Of a stretch of DNA of 64,000 bases, positions 13,324 to 23,029 are shown in pieces. Where the stretch lies: contig JAOVFP010000004.1 of NCBI GenBank assembly GCA_025738555.1, forward strand, positions 3,038,001-3,102,000, in the 5' to 3' direction. The first letter of the stretch is position 1. Each line of letters opens with the position of its first letter. The position numbers and the translations under genes are program-made. The DNA comes from Cyathus striatus (Eukaryota > Basidiomycota > Agaricomycetes > Agaricales > Nidulariaceae). The notes under the pieces were generated by a model that saw only the letters and a list, made by a program, of their open reading frames with translations, made no database searches and was not told the origin of the DNA.

Positions 13324-13818
13324 AGGCTCCTAAACACCGCCTTATCGCTCGTTCGAAGTAGTACGTGAGATAAGAACAGGATGTGTACAAATAATCAAAC
13401 CTAAGAGGCCAAACTTGCAAGCGATGAGCTGCAGATTTCGTCTCGGTGTTCATTTTTTCATCCGTTTTCATGTGAAGGTTGTCTTTGGTTGTCTGAATTT
13501 GGACGTGTCATGATCACCTGGTATCGAAAATTTTAGTAACAGTTCTTTTCTCAAGCCCCCCGCGCATTCTCAAGGCAAAGTTCGCGTCGCGCGACAAGCA
13601 CCAGCGCCCATTCGGACCGATATTAACATCTCCAGCAATGACCAGTTGATGACGTGCATTACTTTCCAATCGAAGTTGCACGTTAGGCCATGGAGCAAAA
13701 TATGCTACTTTCAGTTCACGGGGGTAGACCAAGACCGTGAAAGGTGAAAGTTATCAATCAAGCGAAGTCCAGGGTCTCGGAAACTTTCCACTCGAGCGAG
13801 CGACAACCATAGGAGCCT
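13324..13818. mobile_element. MITE copy A, about 495 bp
   Basis: Ends are inverted repeats beginning AGGCTCCTA and continuing into a CGCTCGYTCGA block at both sides (13324-13357 and 13785-13818). The left half (13324-13560) matches, in inverted orientation, the right half of a second copy at 19967-20550, sharing the CAGATTTCGTCTCGG and GGACGTGTCATGATCA segments. No transposase ORF. A clean target duplication was not seen for this copy (only GTTAC is shared). Confidence 0.7.
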
Positions 13819-13822
13819 GTTA

Positions 13823-14203
13823 CAGCTGATTTCAAAATAGTAGGCCGTTTTCAAAAACACACACATGTTCCACGTGCTGAGAAACTTCCAAATGCGGTGC
13901 CTAAACTCCACTCGGGCTCCATTAACGCTACATGGCACCTTCCTCGCTGTGCTCTCCTCCAAGGTCCCTCCTCTCCGTACCACGGACACCAGAGATGCAA
14001 TACTGGCCGCGTATTCAGCACTAAACATGTCGTATTCATTCTGTGCAGGCTTAGCTGGGGCTCAAGACGAAAGTCTGGACTATGGTAGTTAGTACTGTCC
14101 ATGGAGTGCTTAACCAAATATGTAAAATGATATCATTTTGGCACATGAAGCTACATGCTAGAGCCTAGCATCTTTAGAAACGGCCTAGGATTTTGAAATC
14201 AGC
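13823..14203. repeat. Inverted-repeat element abutting MITE A
   Basis: AGCTGATTTCAAAAT..TAGGCCGTTT at 13823-13853 is mirrored at about 14172-14203. This gives a 380-bp element with roughly 30-bp imperfect inverted termini and no protein-coding evidence. The intervening ORFs on both strands look like shadows. No target duplication was established. Confidence 0.5.
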
Positions 14204-14782
14204 TGTAAGTAACAGTAACTTACCGTTATAGTAGTACTAAACGATTTCGGTCAGTAAGGGCAAATAAAACCCCCAACCGATATCTATCACTTCCCTGAAT
14301 ATCAGAATCAGATAGATCTAAAAGTAAAATACTTACACCGTGACAAAATAGGGCAGAATACATCCATGCATCCGCGCTGGCAACGAATCACAACCTCACA
14401 TGCTTCGTCACTCAGCACTCAGCATCATCAAGAAACTCCGATCTGGAGGCACTTAATCCGAACTACCTACATGTACAAATCACTATATCATAAGTTGATC
14501 ATAAGTAGTACTTATGCTACTTCTGATGTGTTAAGATGTTCAAGCGGTTTAAACGGAAGTAGTCTGAAACCTGTGACCCATCATTTCTACTTCTGAAGCG
14601 GCCTTAGAAACTCCCTCGATGCAGACTCATGAGATATATTCCTCTGGCATAGGTATTAGTGTCTCGTTGTTTCGTGCACACATAGCCGGATGATCATCCG
14701 ATAGCGTCACGATGTCAACTATTTTGATATCAGAACACTGCAGCACATCTCAAGTATTAGATGATATTTCAATACCAGAAAG
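14204..14782. other. No gene seen
   Basis: AT-rich, short ORFs only; downstream of the minus-strand gene ending at 14783. Nothing recognisable. Confidence 0.4.
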
Positions 14783-15459
14783 TCAGCCATAACCTACGAA
14801 ATATGTTATATCTCCACTATAGGATTCCACGGCTTCGAATAGAAGGACACCATATTCTGGATTGGATGAAGGCGTTGGCATCTTTATGTCGATACACAAC
14901 TGTCCAGAACGTGAAATCGGCACTTCAGACACAATTGATATATTAAAATCTTCTCGTCTTCGCGGCACACGGTTGGTAGTATATTTCACAGAAACTTCGA
15001 TTTCGCAGTCAAAAGTGCATACGGTACCCATTTCACATAACTTACCTAAGTCGCCTGCATTTCCAGAGAAAGATAGGAAAGTTGTTGAATAACCAGCAAA
15101 CCTCTGGGGGTTATGGATTATATCTCCTGATGAAGAAAATAATTGTCAGGTCACATAATCACAGATCACAAAAATTTGAATAAGTATGTATAGTTACCAC
15201 AAAATGGCGAATAATCTTTCAGGCCAAAACGCTCTGGAATCGCGTCAGTCCTCGTCGCCCACGGGTAATGAATACTGAACCCCGCTCTAGTAGCAGATGA
15301 AGCAAATGGGACGACAATGGTAAAGATGAGGAAAAGAACTTCGATAGAATACATGAGCAATAAGACGTTATGATAGAGGGAATGAGCTACTTTGTTCAAT
15401 GCCACTTGCCACTGGCAATCCCAATTCAAATTGTAAGCTGACAACTCGGCAAATATCAC
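14783..15459 (-). CDS. Unknown single-TM protein beside the RiPP-like genes
   Basis: Two exons (15459-15198, 15126-14783) spliced over a 71-nt GT..CAG intron give 201 aa. A strong hydrophobic helix lies at about residues 31-52 (NVLLLMYSIEVLFLIFTIVV), followed by an extracytoplasmic-looking region rich in Cys (YSPFCGD, LCEMGTVCTFDC, GQLCID) that could form disulfides. No HxxHC, methyltransferase or protease motif was found, and I do not recognise the family. It is divergently oriented from the gene starting at 15767, with a 307-bp shared upstream region. That arrangement suggests co-regulation of the pair. Confidence 0.6.
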
Positions 15460-15766
15460 TCAAGCAGAAGCCTACACAGGCTCCTACGCGGCATACACAA
15501 GGCACTACATGCTAAACGGGGAATCCTTACGTGTGCTCACAGGGCTCTAGCATGACGACTCCGAAGCCTTGCCGAAACCATGTATTTGGTATGGCAGAGA
15601 TTGCAGGCGTTGATTAGCATCAATTCCGAAGATGTCCAAGCGACTTTTTCAGTCCAATCGAAAATGGAATATTCGCTTGTTGGCATCTATGTAGCAACTA
15701 CATGCATTACTTTCAAGTTGGAATTTCCCTGGATCCCTCTTAACCATCCTGCCCCCTCCTTGGCCT
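15460..15766. promoter_or_regulatory. Shared divergent upstream region of two membrane-protein genes
   Basis: A 307-bp interval separates two diverging start codons (15459 minus, 15767 plus). It contains short ORFs only. I see no defined operator, so the regulatory role is inferred from geometry. Confidence 0.4.
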
Positions 15767-16681
15767 ATGATTAATTTCACCAAGATGTTTAACACTACAT
15801 CCAAGTCTGAATACACATCCCTCGCTGCGCATCCCGATGGAGAGCCACTTCTGGACGATAATTCCAGCCCCAGTCCATCCTCTCACAAACTCAACAGCCA
15901 TATCAGCATTGCATCCAGTTTCCCCAAACCACTCATCTACGCCTCGGTCTTAATTCTCATGCTCAGTACTCTCAATCTAGTTCTCTTCCCGTTTAGCTTG
16001 ACGAAGTTCAAGGATATGCCTCTCAGTAAAGCGGAATTGGATGCTCTTCCATATCCACCTCAAGCTTTGGGGCTAGAAAGGGCCTCGAGATTAATACCAT
16101 CGTCTCCTGAGTGGGTTCGCTCATGGCCTACAAACATTGCTCGGCTTAGTCAAAAGCTCAAGAACTCTGTTTATGGTGATGGTGTACAGGTATTCATTTC
16201 TGTCGAAGTATGTGAAAAGATTTTGTACCAGTCCGTACATGACTAACTTCCCGTGTAGGACTCGACGATATTCCGCTTCCCTATTCCATCATCTAATTCG
16301 AGCTCCCCCTCCTGTGCCATAACTTTCACCCATCTTCCAGAGATTACTGGTCGTTCCAAGGACCTACACACGAAAGGAGACGTTTCGGAAATCGAAGTAT
16401 GGTCGATTGTTGCACCAAACGCTCTCCAATCATCTTTGAAGTCCGTGAGCGACATTCATTTTGATACTTTATCCTGGAACACTCGGCCTGTTCGCGGAGA
16501 ACTATTGGGAACGTTGTCAATAAATCAAAAGCCAAATTCAACGACCGTTGAGTTTGGGTGTCCGGAGAGTGGGGATGACCTGGTTGTTGAGATGAGGTGC
16601 TTGAGGGTTGCATGCGAAGTTCAGTTAAAGCAAGTTCACATGGTGCCCAAACTTGGGTTTGAATTGGTCAGACGTGCCTAG
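15767..16681 (+). CDS. Unknown single-TM (type II-like) protein beside the RiPP-like genes
   Basis: Exons 15767-16189 and 16259-16681 join Q to DSTIF in frame, giving 281 aa; an internal start at 15785 is possible. A polar cytosolic tail of about 50 residues is followed by a TM helix (PLIYASVLILMLSTLNLVLF) and then an outer domain. That domain contains LPYPPQALGLERASRLIP and a beta-rich tail with single Cys residues. The LPYP..GL..A segment is one I associate with a common Agaricomycete family of unknown function; this is from memory and not verified. The gene is convergent with the UstYa gene (131 bp between stops) and divergent from the gene at 14783-15459. It may belong to the same pathway, but no catalytic motif is visible. 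Confidence 0.62.
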
Positions 16682-16812
16682 GTTACAGTGCTGTGTAGTA
16701 TTAGTATATATTCCTACATGGTTAACTCGAATGAAACGTGAAGCAAATTTCCATTTATGGACCATTTTTTGTAATAAGTCAGAGCAAGGATCGAATGTGT
16801 ACATGAACGTTA

Positions 16813-17532
16813 TCAATGCTCTACATGGCTGACACGGTTATTCGTTCCATCTGAAGCCTCCTTCATCCTCTCTATCATGGTAGCTGTCCACTTCTCATGC
16901 TCTCCCTCCAAGTAGCCGTGAACTTGCTTCCAATCCCTACACGTATGAGTAACGTTAACTCCTGTTGCAACCTTGTGCCCATCAGCGAGAAGTCTTCCTG
17001 GTCCTCCAACTTCCAAAGTAGTGTCAGCCGCACAAAGTATTCCTTGCCTCAAGTAGTGAAAGCAATGTTCAGTGTGATCTGAACCATCATCCCCGCTAAT
17101 AAGGACAGTGCGAATATGATTCAGACAATGCAGCTGATGCCACATCGACACTCCAAAGGAGTAATAGGAATCACCAAGATATGCATATCCTCCACCGGGG
17201 GGACGAATTGCATTCCATTCAGCCCAAGCAGTGGTACCGGTCATGGCATAATGGTCCGGATCATCATGGAAGATCATATTCACGTTGCGAACTTTGAGAG
17301 GAAGTTCACGAGGCATGTCACTTCCAACATATGCTACGGTTTATATATATATGAAACTGAGAATATAAAAAATGTAAACTCGGTACTCACAGTACGAAAG
17401 GCTGTGATGGAAGAGAAGTTTCAGCTGCCATCCAACGACAACTAGATTTACGAGGACAGACAAGAGCAAAACTGCTCCGATTCTGTTCGTAAAAGACGAC
17501 AGCATTCGCCGATGAAGAATGGAAAACGCCAT
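16813..17532 (-). CDS. UstYa-family (DUF3328) oxidative cyclisation protein
   Basis: Exons 17532-17391 and 17333-16813, joined over a GTGAGT..GTAG intron, give 220 aa. A TM anchor lies near residues 18-38 (AVLLLSVLVNLVVVGWQL). The UstYa pattern follows: YVGSDMPRELP, VNMIFHDDPDHYAM, EWNAIRPPGGGY, and the two diagnostic HxxHC motifs, HQLHC within SMWHQLHCLNHIR and HTEHC within DHTEHCFHYLRQGILC. In characterised ascomycete pathways these membrane-anchored proteins cross-link or cyclise ribosomally made peptides, joining a Tyr side chain to a neighbouring residue. Both motifs are complete, so the protein is probably active. It diverges from the tyrosinase gene over a 268-bp shared promoter, which fits joint action on the repeat precursor encoded at 21163-21819. 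Confidence 0.93.
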
Positions 17533-17800
17533 ACTGTGTTGTCGGTTGATAGTAAGGCGGGTTAGAGACGCCTGAAGTCTGAAGACACTTAATCATAAAG
17601 GAGGCTGAGAAGAACAAATGGAGCTAACGGTTTGCACCGGTCTGCACCGGAGTTGTGCAGATCTGATGGTTAATCTCCATTAAGCCAGTCCGTTAAGTAC
17701 AGCTAATCAAGATTGTCTCACCCATCGGTGTACGTGAGCCGAGCCCACCTTACTGTATCCCATATTTCCTTCCCTCTAACGAGTGCGACTATCACCTGCG
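17533..17800. promoter_or_regulatory. Bidirectional promoter between UstYa-like and tyrosinase genes
   Basis: A 268-bp gap between diverging start codons (17532 minus, 17801 plus). It contains a near-direct repeat GGTTTGCACCGGTCTGCACCGG (about 17630-17651, 'TGCACCGG' twice), which could bind a regulator. That role is inferred. Confidence 0.45.
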
Positions 17801-19412
17801 ATGAGGACTGTTCTATTTCTCATAAAGTCACAAATTCTCATATGGCTCTGTCGATCTGTTCTGGCAGCGACCAACATGTCATGTACTAACCTTACTCCCC
17901 GCCGAGAATGGAGGACACTATCGTTAGAACAGAGAGGGAAATGGATTTCAAGCATTAAGGTGCGCCATTCATTCTGAATCTTGTATTGTGATTGAAACAG
18001 TAAACATTGTTCCTTAGTGTCTTGCATCAATTTCCCATAGCCGCTTGTCATACACAACTCAACGGAAATTACTCAACGGCTCTCACTCCCTGTATGATGA
18101 CTTTTCGTTTGCTCATGCAGCAATGGAGCGCAGTGCCCATGAAAATCCATATTTCCTTCCTTGGCGTAACTAAGGCTTCTCACTACAGTACTACGTGTTT
18201 ACTAACAACTTAATGCAGACAGGTGGTTAGTACACTGTCCCAAAAATCATCAGTAAAGGTAGTCAATATTATTCTCCATTAGGTTTTTGCACTTATTTGA
18301 CAGTGCTCTTCGCGAAACTTGTGGATATCAAGGCCCCACTCCGTGAGTATCGTTTATTCACTCAATGTCTTTGATTAAACATATCCGTAAAACTCTGTAC
18401 AGATACTGGGATTGGACACAAGGTATTAAGTCTCACAACCACTGTTGGGAATGTTCCGTTGAGCTCAACTGAGTATATTACAGATTCTTTATCTTTGGTC
18501 ACAGCTCCGGTATTCGATCCATCTCCTGTTTATGGTCTCGGTAGTACTGGTGACTGCTCACCAGAAGGAGACTGCCGTATAACCTCCGGCGCATTTCTGC
18601 CATCACAGTTTGTATTGGCGTTCCCCATATCCCATGGACTTCGTCGTCAATTGACATTAAATACCTGGGAGGATGTGGGTGGCCAACCACACAATCTGAC
18701 ATTAGGTTCAGATAACGTGAATAGGGTTATAAATGGATTCAACGGGGATTTCTTCCGCTTTCAATATAAGCTAACACAAATGCACAATCATGTTCATAAT
18801 CTCGTCGGTGGCGATTTGGCTGGTCTCTGCCCATCTCCTATATCAGAAAAGGAATGTATAGATAGAAAACTAAACGGATACACTCCAAACGGTAAGTAGA
18901 TGTGCTCTCTTCCATTTACCATTTTCCAATTATGCTCATTATTCATCAGATCCTATTTTCTGTTAGTAATTTAAAATCTAACTAACTATTTTTCTGATCG
19001 TCGTTCGTTCAAACAATGCAGGGCTCCATCATGCTCAGCTTGACCGACTTTGGAGTCAGGTGAGAACTAGTCCATTCGGTTGGAATCAGAAATAACAGGT
19101 GACTGCTCCCCAGTGGCAATATGCATTCCCCGAAAATCTTTATGTGCGGTCTTATCGATGATATCTATGAGACATGCTTACTGAGATATGAATAGAATTT
19201 TTCTGGTATACCTCTTAATTCAACGAATCCTTCTGATCCAAGATATGACATCCATGCGTCCACCTCGCATACCATGTATTTTGATCGCCTTAGTGTTGAG
19301 GTTAAAGTTTCTGAGGTTTGATTTCTAGTTACGGCTAGTGTCGACCTGTTGACATATCTCCTATTAGGTTTTCCTCCATAACCAGACTCCATTCTGTTAC
19401 ATGTACGGTTAA
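17801..19412 (+). CDS. Short secreted tyrosinase (type 3 copper oxidase), 11 exons
   Basis: Exons: 17801-17959, 18018-18165, 18219-18225 (7 nt), 18283-18342, 18403-18422, 18484-18891, 18950-18961 (12 nt), 19022-19059, 19114-19143, 19196-19315, 19368-19412. All joins are GT..AG and in frame, giving 348 aa. A hydrophobic N-terminus (VLFLIKSQILIWLCRSVLAA) looks like a signal peptide or anchor. The CuA site has DDFSFAH, AHENPYFLPWHRWF and CGYQGPTPYWDW. The CuB site has MHNHVHNLVGG and DPIFWLHHAQLDRLW. All six copper-ligand histidines can be placed. The end FCYMYG matches the usual C-terminal border of the core domain, so the long autoinhibitory tail of mushroom tyrosinases is absent. Tyrosinases of this short type act on peptide Tyr in ustiloxin-type pathways (UstQ role). 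Here it is divergent from an UstYa gene and 1.75 kb from a Tyr-containing repeat precursor. Confidence 0.92.
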
Positions 19413-19957
19413 ATATCATCACTTGGGTGAGGTGCTTACGCCTCATAATTATCATGCTTCTTTTCCCATTACGTCAGCATATAACGATGAACCTTGCCTG
19501 TTTTTTGTGTGAAATGTTCCTCCTTGCATTTGAGTTGTTACTCAGGTTGTTAGTCGAAATATTGCTGAGATGGGTTACAACGGAAACGTAAGTGTACGTC
19601 ATGATATTTGATAGTATGACTGGCTCAGTGCCCCATAAATTATAAATGGTGAGAATCAGCTTCAGCACTGAAATACAAGCACGCAAGTTAGCGAGGAGAT
19701 TCCGAGGTTTTGTGGTGCACTGTTTGAGGCCTATTTTAACCTTACTATGCGCGATCGCTTCCATTATCATCGGGGTTGAATAATCTCAACCACTACCACG
19801 ATGTCAATGTTAAAGCACTAACATGCGCTAACAGTAAAGCGGTCCGAGTTGGCGCTGACGGTTGACGTTGAACACTGAATATTGAATGGTGACCATCCAA
19901 TGGGAATCATAATAGCCCTGGAACATAGAACCTCGAACGTTCAAGATAAAATACCAG
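19413..19957. other. Intergenic, no supported gene
   Basis: A 98-codon minus ORF (19474-19770) lacks motifs. The region is downstream of the tyrosinase and upstream of MITE copy B. Confidence 0.4.
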
Positions 19958-19966
19958 GAAATACTG

Positions 19967-20550
19967 TAGGCTCCTAAAACCAGCCGAATCACTCGTACGA
20001 ATGGCAAGTTTCTGAGCCCCTTGCATTACTGATTTAGTACTTGAATACTTTGCTTGATTGATATCTTTCAACCTTTCATGGTCCCAAGGTCCACCCACAG
20101 CGAACTCCAAATAGAATAGTTTACTCATCTACCAATGACCATTGATCGTCTTGATCTGCATCCAGCATGGTCGAATAGACTGGACCTGCAACCCGGTCAA
20201 ACTCTAAACTCAGCTCAAACTTTTGCGAAATTTGGTCGAAGTTGCTAGTGATGTTCCTGTTGGAGCTCGCTTAGCCCGCTCAAACTTTTCGGGGTTGCAG
20301 GTCCAGTCTAATGTGCAACTTCGATTGGATTGAGAAAAGAACTGTTACTAAAATTGTACTTACCAGATGATCATGACACGTCCAATTGTCCAAATTCAGA
20401 CAACCTTTACATAAGAACGGATGAAGAAATGAACTCCGAGACGAAATCTGCTAGCCTAGTTTGGATTCTTAGGTTCGTTTATTTGTACACACCCTTTTCT
20501 TATCTCAAGTAGGCTATTCGAGCGAGCGATAAGGCTGGTGTAGGAGCCTA
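19967..20550. mobile_element. MITE copy B, 584 bp, with 9-bp target duplication
   Basis: Inverted termini TAGGCTCCTA...TAGGAGCCTA are flanked by the perfect 9-bp direct repeat GAAATACTG (19958-19966 and 20551-20559). A 9-bp duplication is typical of Mutator-like elements. There is no ORF of its own. The right half is homologous to copy A (13324-13560) in inverted orientation. A smaller TA-flanked element is nested within it. Confidence 0.82.
20178..20308. mobile_element. Nested TA-flanked MITE, 131 bp
   Basis: Perfect 17-bp inverted ends GACTGGACCTGCAACCC (20178-20194 and complementary at 20292-20308), bounded by TA on both sides. This matches Tc1/mariner-type target use. It is inserted inside MITE copy B, so it arrived later. 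Confidence 0.82.
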
Positions 20551-20559
20551 GAAATACTG

Positions 20560-21162
20560 CCCTTCTCTGCTTTTCAAAAAGAGCACCAGTTCAACTTTAG
20601 GAAGCACTAGATTTTCCGACTGGCTAACTCAGACTAACTTCATCGGATGAATATATGATCATCAATACACGCGGAGATTGTAACTTCACTCTTGCCATGG
20701 CTGGACCCCGGTGTACACACTTGGAATCAGTCAGTTAGGTTCATATTGAGATCATCTGCTATGAAACATGCCGGTTGGAACATAAATATGAATGTGAATC
20801 AGAAGACAACAGAAGAGGAAAGGCAGCAATGCATAGACACCCGTAATGAGATACAGTGTTGAACTTCCATGATCTAAAAATAATTTTCATGCATTGCGAG
20901 CAACTTTTTTCGGCGCGAAACCATAGAACCAACATCAGGCTGACGAAAGAATGGTCAAGGACTTCGTAAAAATAAAGTAAAAGCCTCATGAGCGGCCGCC
21001 TGTCTCCGATTCCGGCCCCAATGAAGTATTGTTGCAGAGCCAGACAGCAGGGGGAGAATCACATATAAGACCATAAAATGGTAGGTAGCAAATAAACTCA
21101 TAGCAACCTCCTTACTTTCTTCTCTGTGTCGTCTTCCAAGTCTAGTACTACTCTTCTCCGCT
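20560..21162. promoter_or_regulatory. Upstream region of the repeat-peptide precursor
   Basis: No gene was found. A TATAAG element at about 21064-21069 lies roughly 95 bp before the precursor ATG and is a candidate core promoter. MITE B ends 600 bp upstream. Confidence 0.35.
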
Positions 21163-21819
21163 ATGGTGTTCAGCACTCGTCAAATGTTTGTGTGGGTCGC
21201 CCTTGCTGTTTTGGCAGTCAATGCCTTCCCCAGCCAGCCAGTACCTTTGAGTAAACGTGTCCCGGACAAATACACAGTTGAGGTATGTTACTAAAATTTA
21301 TTCAGCACGAGTAGTGGCTAATAACTTTACTGGAGGCTCTTGCTAAGCGCATCCCTCATACGAAGGAGGTGAGGCATCCATAAATTAATCTTGGAAATTT
21401 AAGCTGAAAAGTTCCACTTACTATAGATATTTTATAAGCGTACCTTCCATGGATATGGAATCGACGAGGACGAAGCTTTGTCTAAACGTGCAACCCACGA
21501 GTACGGAATCGATGAGGACGAAGCTTTGTCCAAACGTGCAACTCACGAATACGGAATCGACGAGGACGAGGCTTTGTCCAAACGTGCAACTCACGAATAT
21601 GGAGTCGACGAGGACGAGGCTTTGTCCAAACGCGCAACCCACGAGTACGGAATCGACGAGGACGAAGCTTTGTCCAAACGTGCAACTCACGAATACGGAA
21701 TCGACGAGGACGAGGCTTTGTCCAAACGCGCAACCCACGAGTACGGAATCGACGAGGACGAGGTTTTGTCCAAACGTGTACCTGATGTAGCACTTTCAAA
21801 GCGTGTCCAGTACAAGTAG
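21163..21819 (+). CDS. Secreted Kex2-processed repeat precursor (dikaritin/RiPP-like), seven core peptides
   Basis: Exons 21163-21282, 21336-21368 and 21427-21819 (GT..AG, phase 0) encode 181 aa. The N-terminus MVFSTRQMFVWVALAVLAVN is a signal peptide. Lys-Arg Kex2 sites follow: PLSKR, ALAKR, FYKR, and then seven 16-residue units ending LSKR. The first unit is TFHGYGIDEDEALS and six more read ATHEYG[I/V]DEDE[A/V]LS. A further KR precedes the end. Each core holds one Tyr followed by Gly, a beta-branched Ile/Val, and then acidic residues. At DNA level this is a 48-bp tandem repeat (about 21463-21780). Signal peptide plus KR-separated identical peptides is the architecture of Kex2-processed repeat proteins, some of which are substrates of UstYa oxidases. 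With an UstYa gene and tyrosinase 2-4 kb away, a cyclised peptide product is the best reading; a linear secreted signalling peptide is the alternative. Confidence 0.85.
21463..21780 (+). repeat. 48-bp coding tandem repeat of the precursor
   Basis: Six-plus near-identical 48-bp units (KR-ATHEYGIDEDEALS) differ mostly at synonymous sites (GAG/GAA, CGT/CGC, TAC/TAT). This suggests recent unit turnover with selection on the peptide. One unit has Val for Ile and the last has Val for Ala. Confidence 0.93.
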
Positions 21820-23029
21820 AACCATGAAGCCGAAGAGGTAAGGCATAAGTTCCTAGAACGTATGACATTGTCATGCTAATACTCACTCAATTCATGCAAT
21901 TAAAAGTCAAGCTTAACTTAAGTCAGTGAGAGGAGTTGGATGTGTTTTTGGCTTTTGTTGATTTCGTATAAGTATACGCTGTACGTTGCTGAAAGTCAAC
22001 CGAAACTCGAAAGTGAACTTTAGTATGACTTCACGTTGAATTTAAGTCTGTAAGATTTGAAGTGGGTGGCTTAGTGTTCATTGGTAATATAAACTAGCAC
22101 GAAATTTCTGTCCGTGCAGTAAGACAAGATATCGTTGTAAGTTGGTTGTAAGTTCAATACCGTAAGTCCCCTCCGTCGAAACTGTGGGTAAATATGACAT
22201 AATCGTTCCCTACCAACTCCCTCAGACAGGGGGCTACCGTCCGAGCAGTTCGCGAAAGTGACTCATCCTGGGTTGTCGTGGGAAGTGGCTGTGGTACCGG
22301 ACGGAAACGCATTGTAACCGGTAGCCGGTACATCACGTGACTCTCGCGCGGATTCGTGCGACGCGTCGCGCGCTGGTTTCTGAGCTCGCAATATTATCCA
22401 AATTAAATCCAAATGTTATCTACGCACTCAAATTGTTCACACAAATTATAATGTGTACCATCAAATTATACAATCATTTCTAATAAATATGGCTACTTCT
22501 TATGCTTCTTTCCTTTAGGAATGTTCTGTAATGTGCTTCCAGATCTCTCTCTTTTCTTGTCCTCTAGATTTGTTTTATAAATGACTATATCATCACTGTT
22601 CAACAGCTCATTTTCTTCTCTGAATAAAAGGTCACCATCTTCTTGCCAAGTTTCAAGGAGAAGAAGACAGAGGACTCTTTCAAGAGATATGCTTACTAGT
22701 TGTTGCTAACTCAGAAATTAAATCTAACAAATTGGTATGTCTTAGATTGAAGGATTTGGTCCGGATACTGGCCTATGTGGCAAATTTTCCGCAATCCTGC
22801 CCGGGTCAATATTCTATGAGTGAAGCCCTCCAGCGCTCCAGCCCCCAAATATGTCCGGATTGGCGAAGGACTGTAGTAGGGATATTCGGGGGTCCTGACC
22901 AGGTGACCTGTCGGAGCCAATAACCCGGTCGATTGCAAGCAAGCTTGAAGCTATGCAAGTTTATAGTTATATACAGTACATAAACTTTTCAAGTTATTAG
23001 TATCTCACAGTTTTCACCTTTGACAGTTC
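21820..23029. other. No supported gene
   Basis: Contains the precursor 3' region and then GC-rich (22230-22380) and AT-rich stretches. The ORFs are short and overlap on both strands. No terminal repeats or protein motifs recognised. Confidence 0.4.

Noticed and set aside
14366..14596. Plus ORF near the unknown membrane protein
   Set aside because: Short, no motif, inside a stretch of repeats.
19099..19161. Tyrosinase ending at TGA 19161 after an unspliced VTAPQWQYAF exon
   Set aside because: Using the CCCCAG acceptor at 19113 gives LWSQWQYAF and continues to a better C-terminus FCYMYG with two more good introns.
13324..20550. Long terminal repeats of a retrotransposon
   Set aside because: The copies are inverted relative to each other, have their own inverted ends, and no gag/pol frames lie between.
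21163..21819. Fungal mating pheromone precursor
   Set aside because: Basidiomycete pheromones end in a CaaX box for prenylation; this one has repeated KR-bounded acidic peptides and ends VQYK.
21421..21886. Open frames on the minus strand and other plus frames across the precursor repeat
   Set aside because: The 48-bp period keeps several frames open; only the plus frame has a signal peptide and KR sites.
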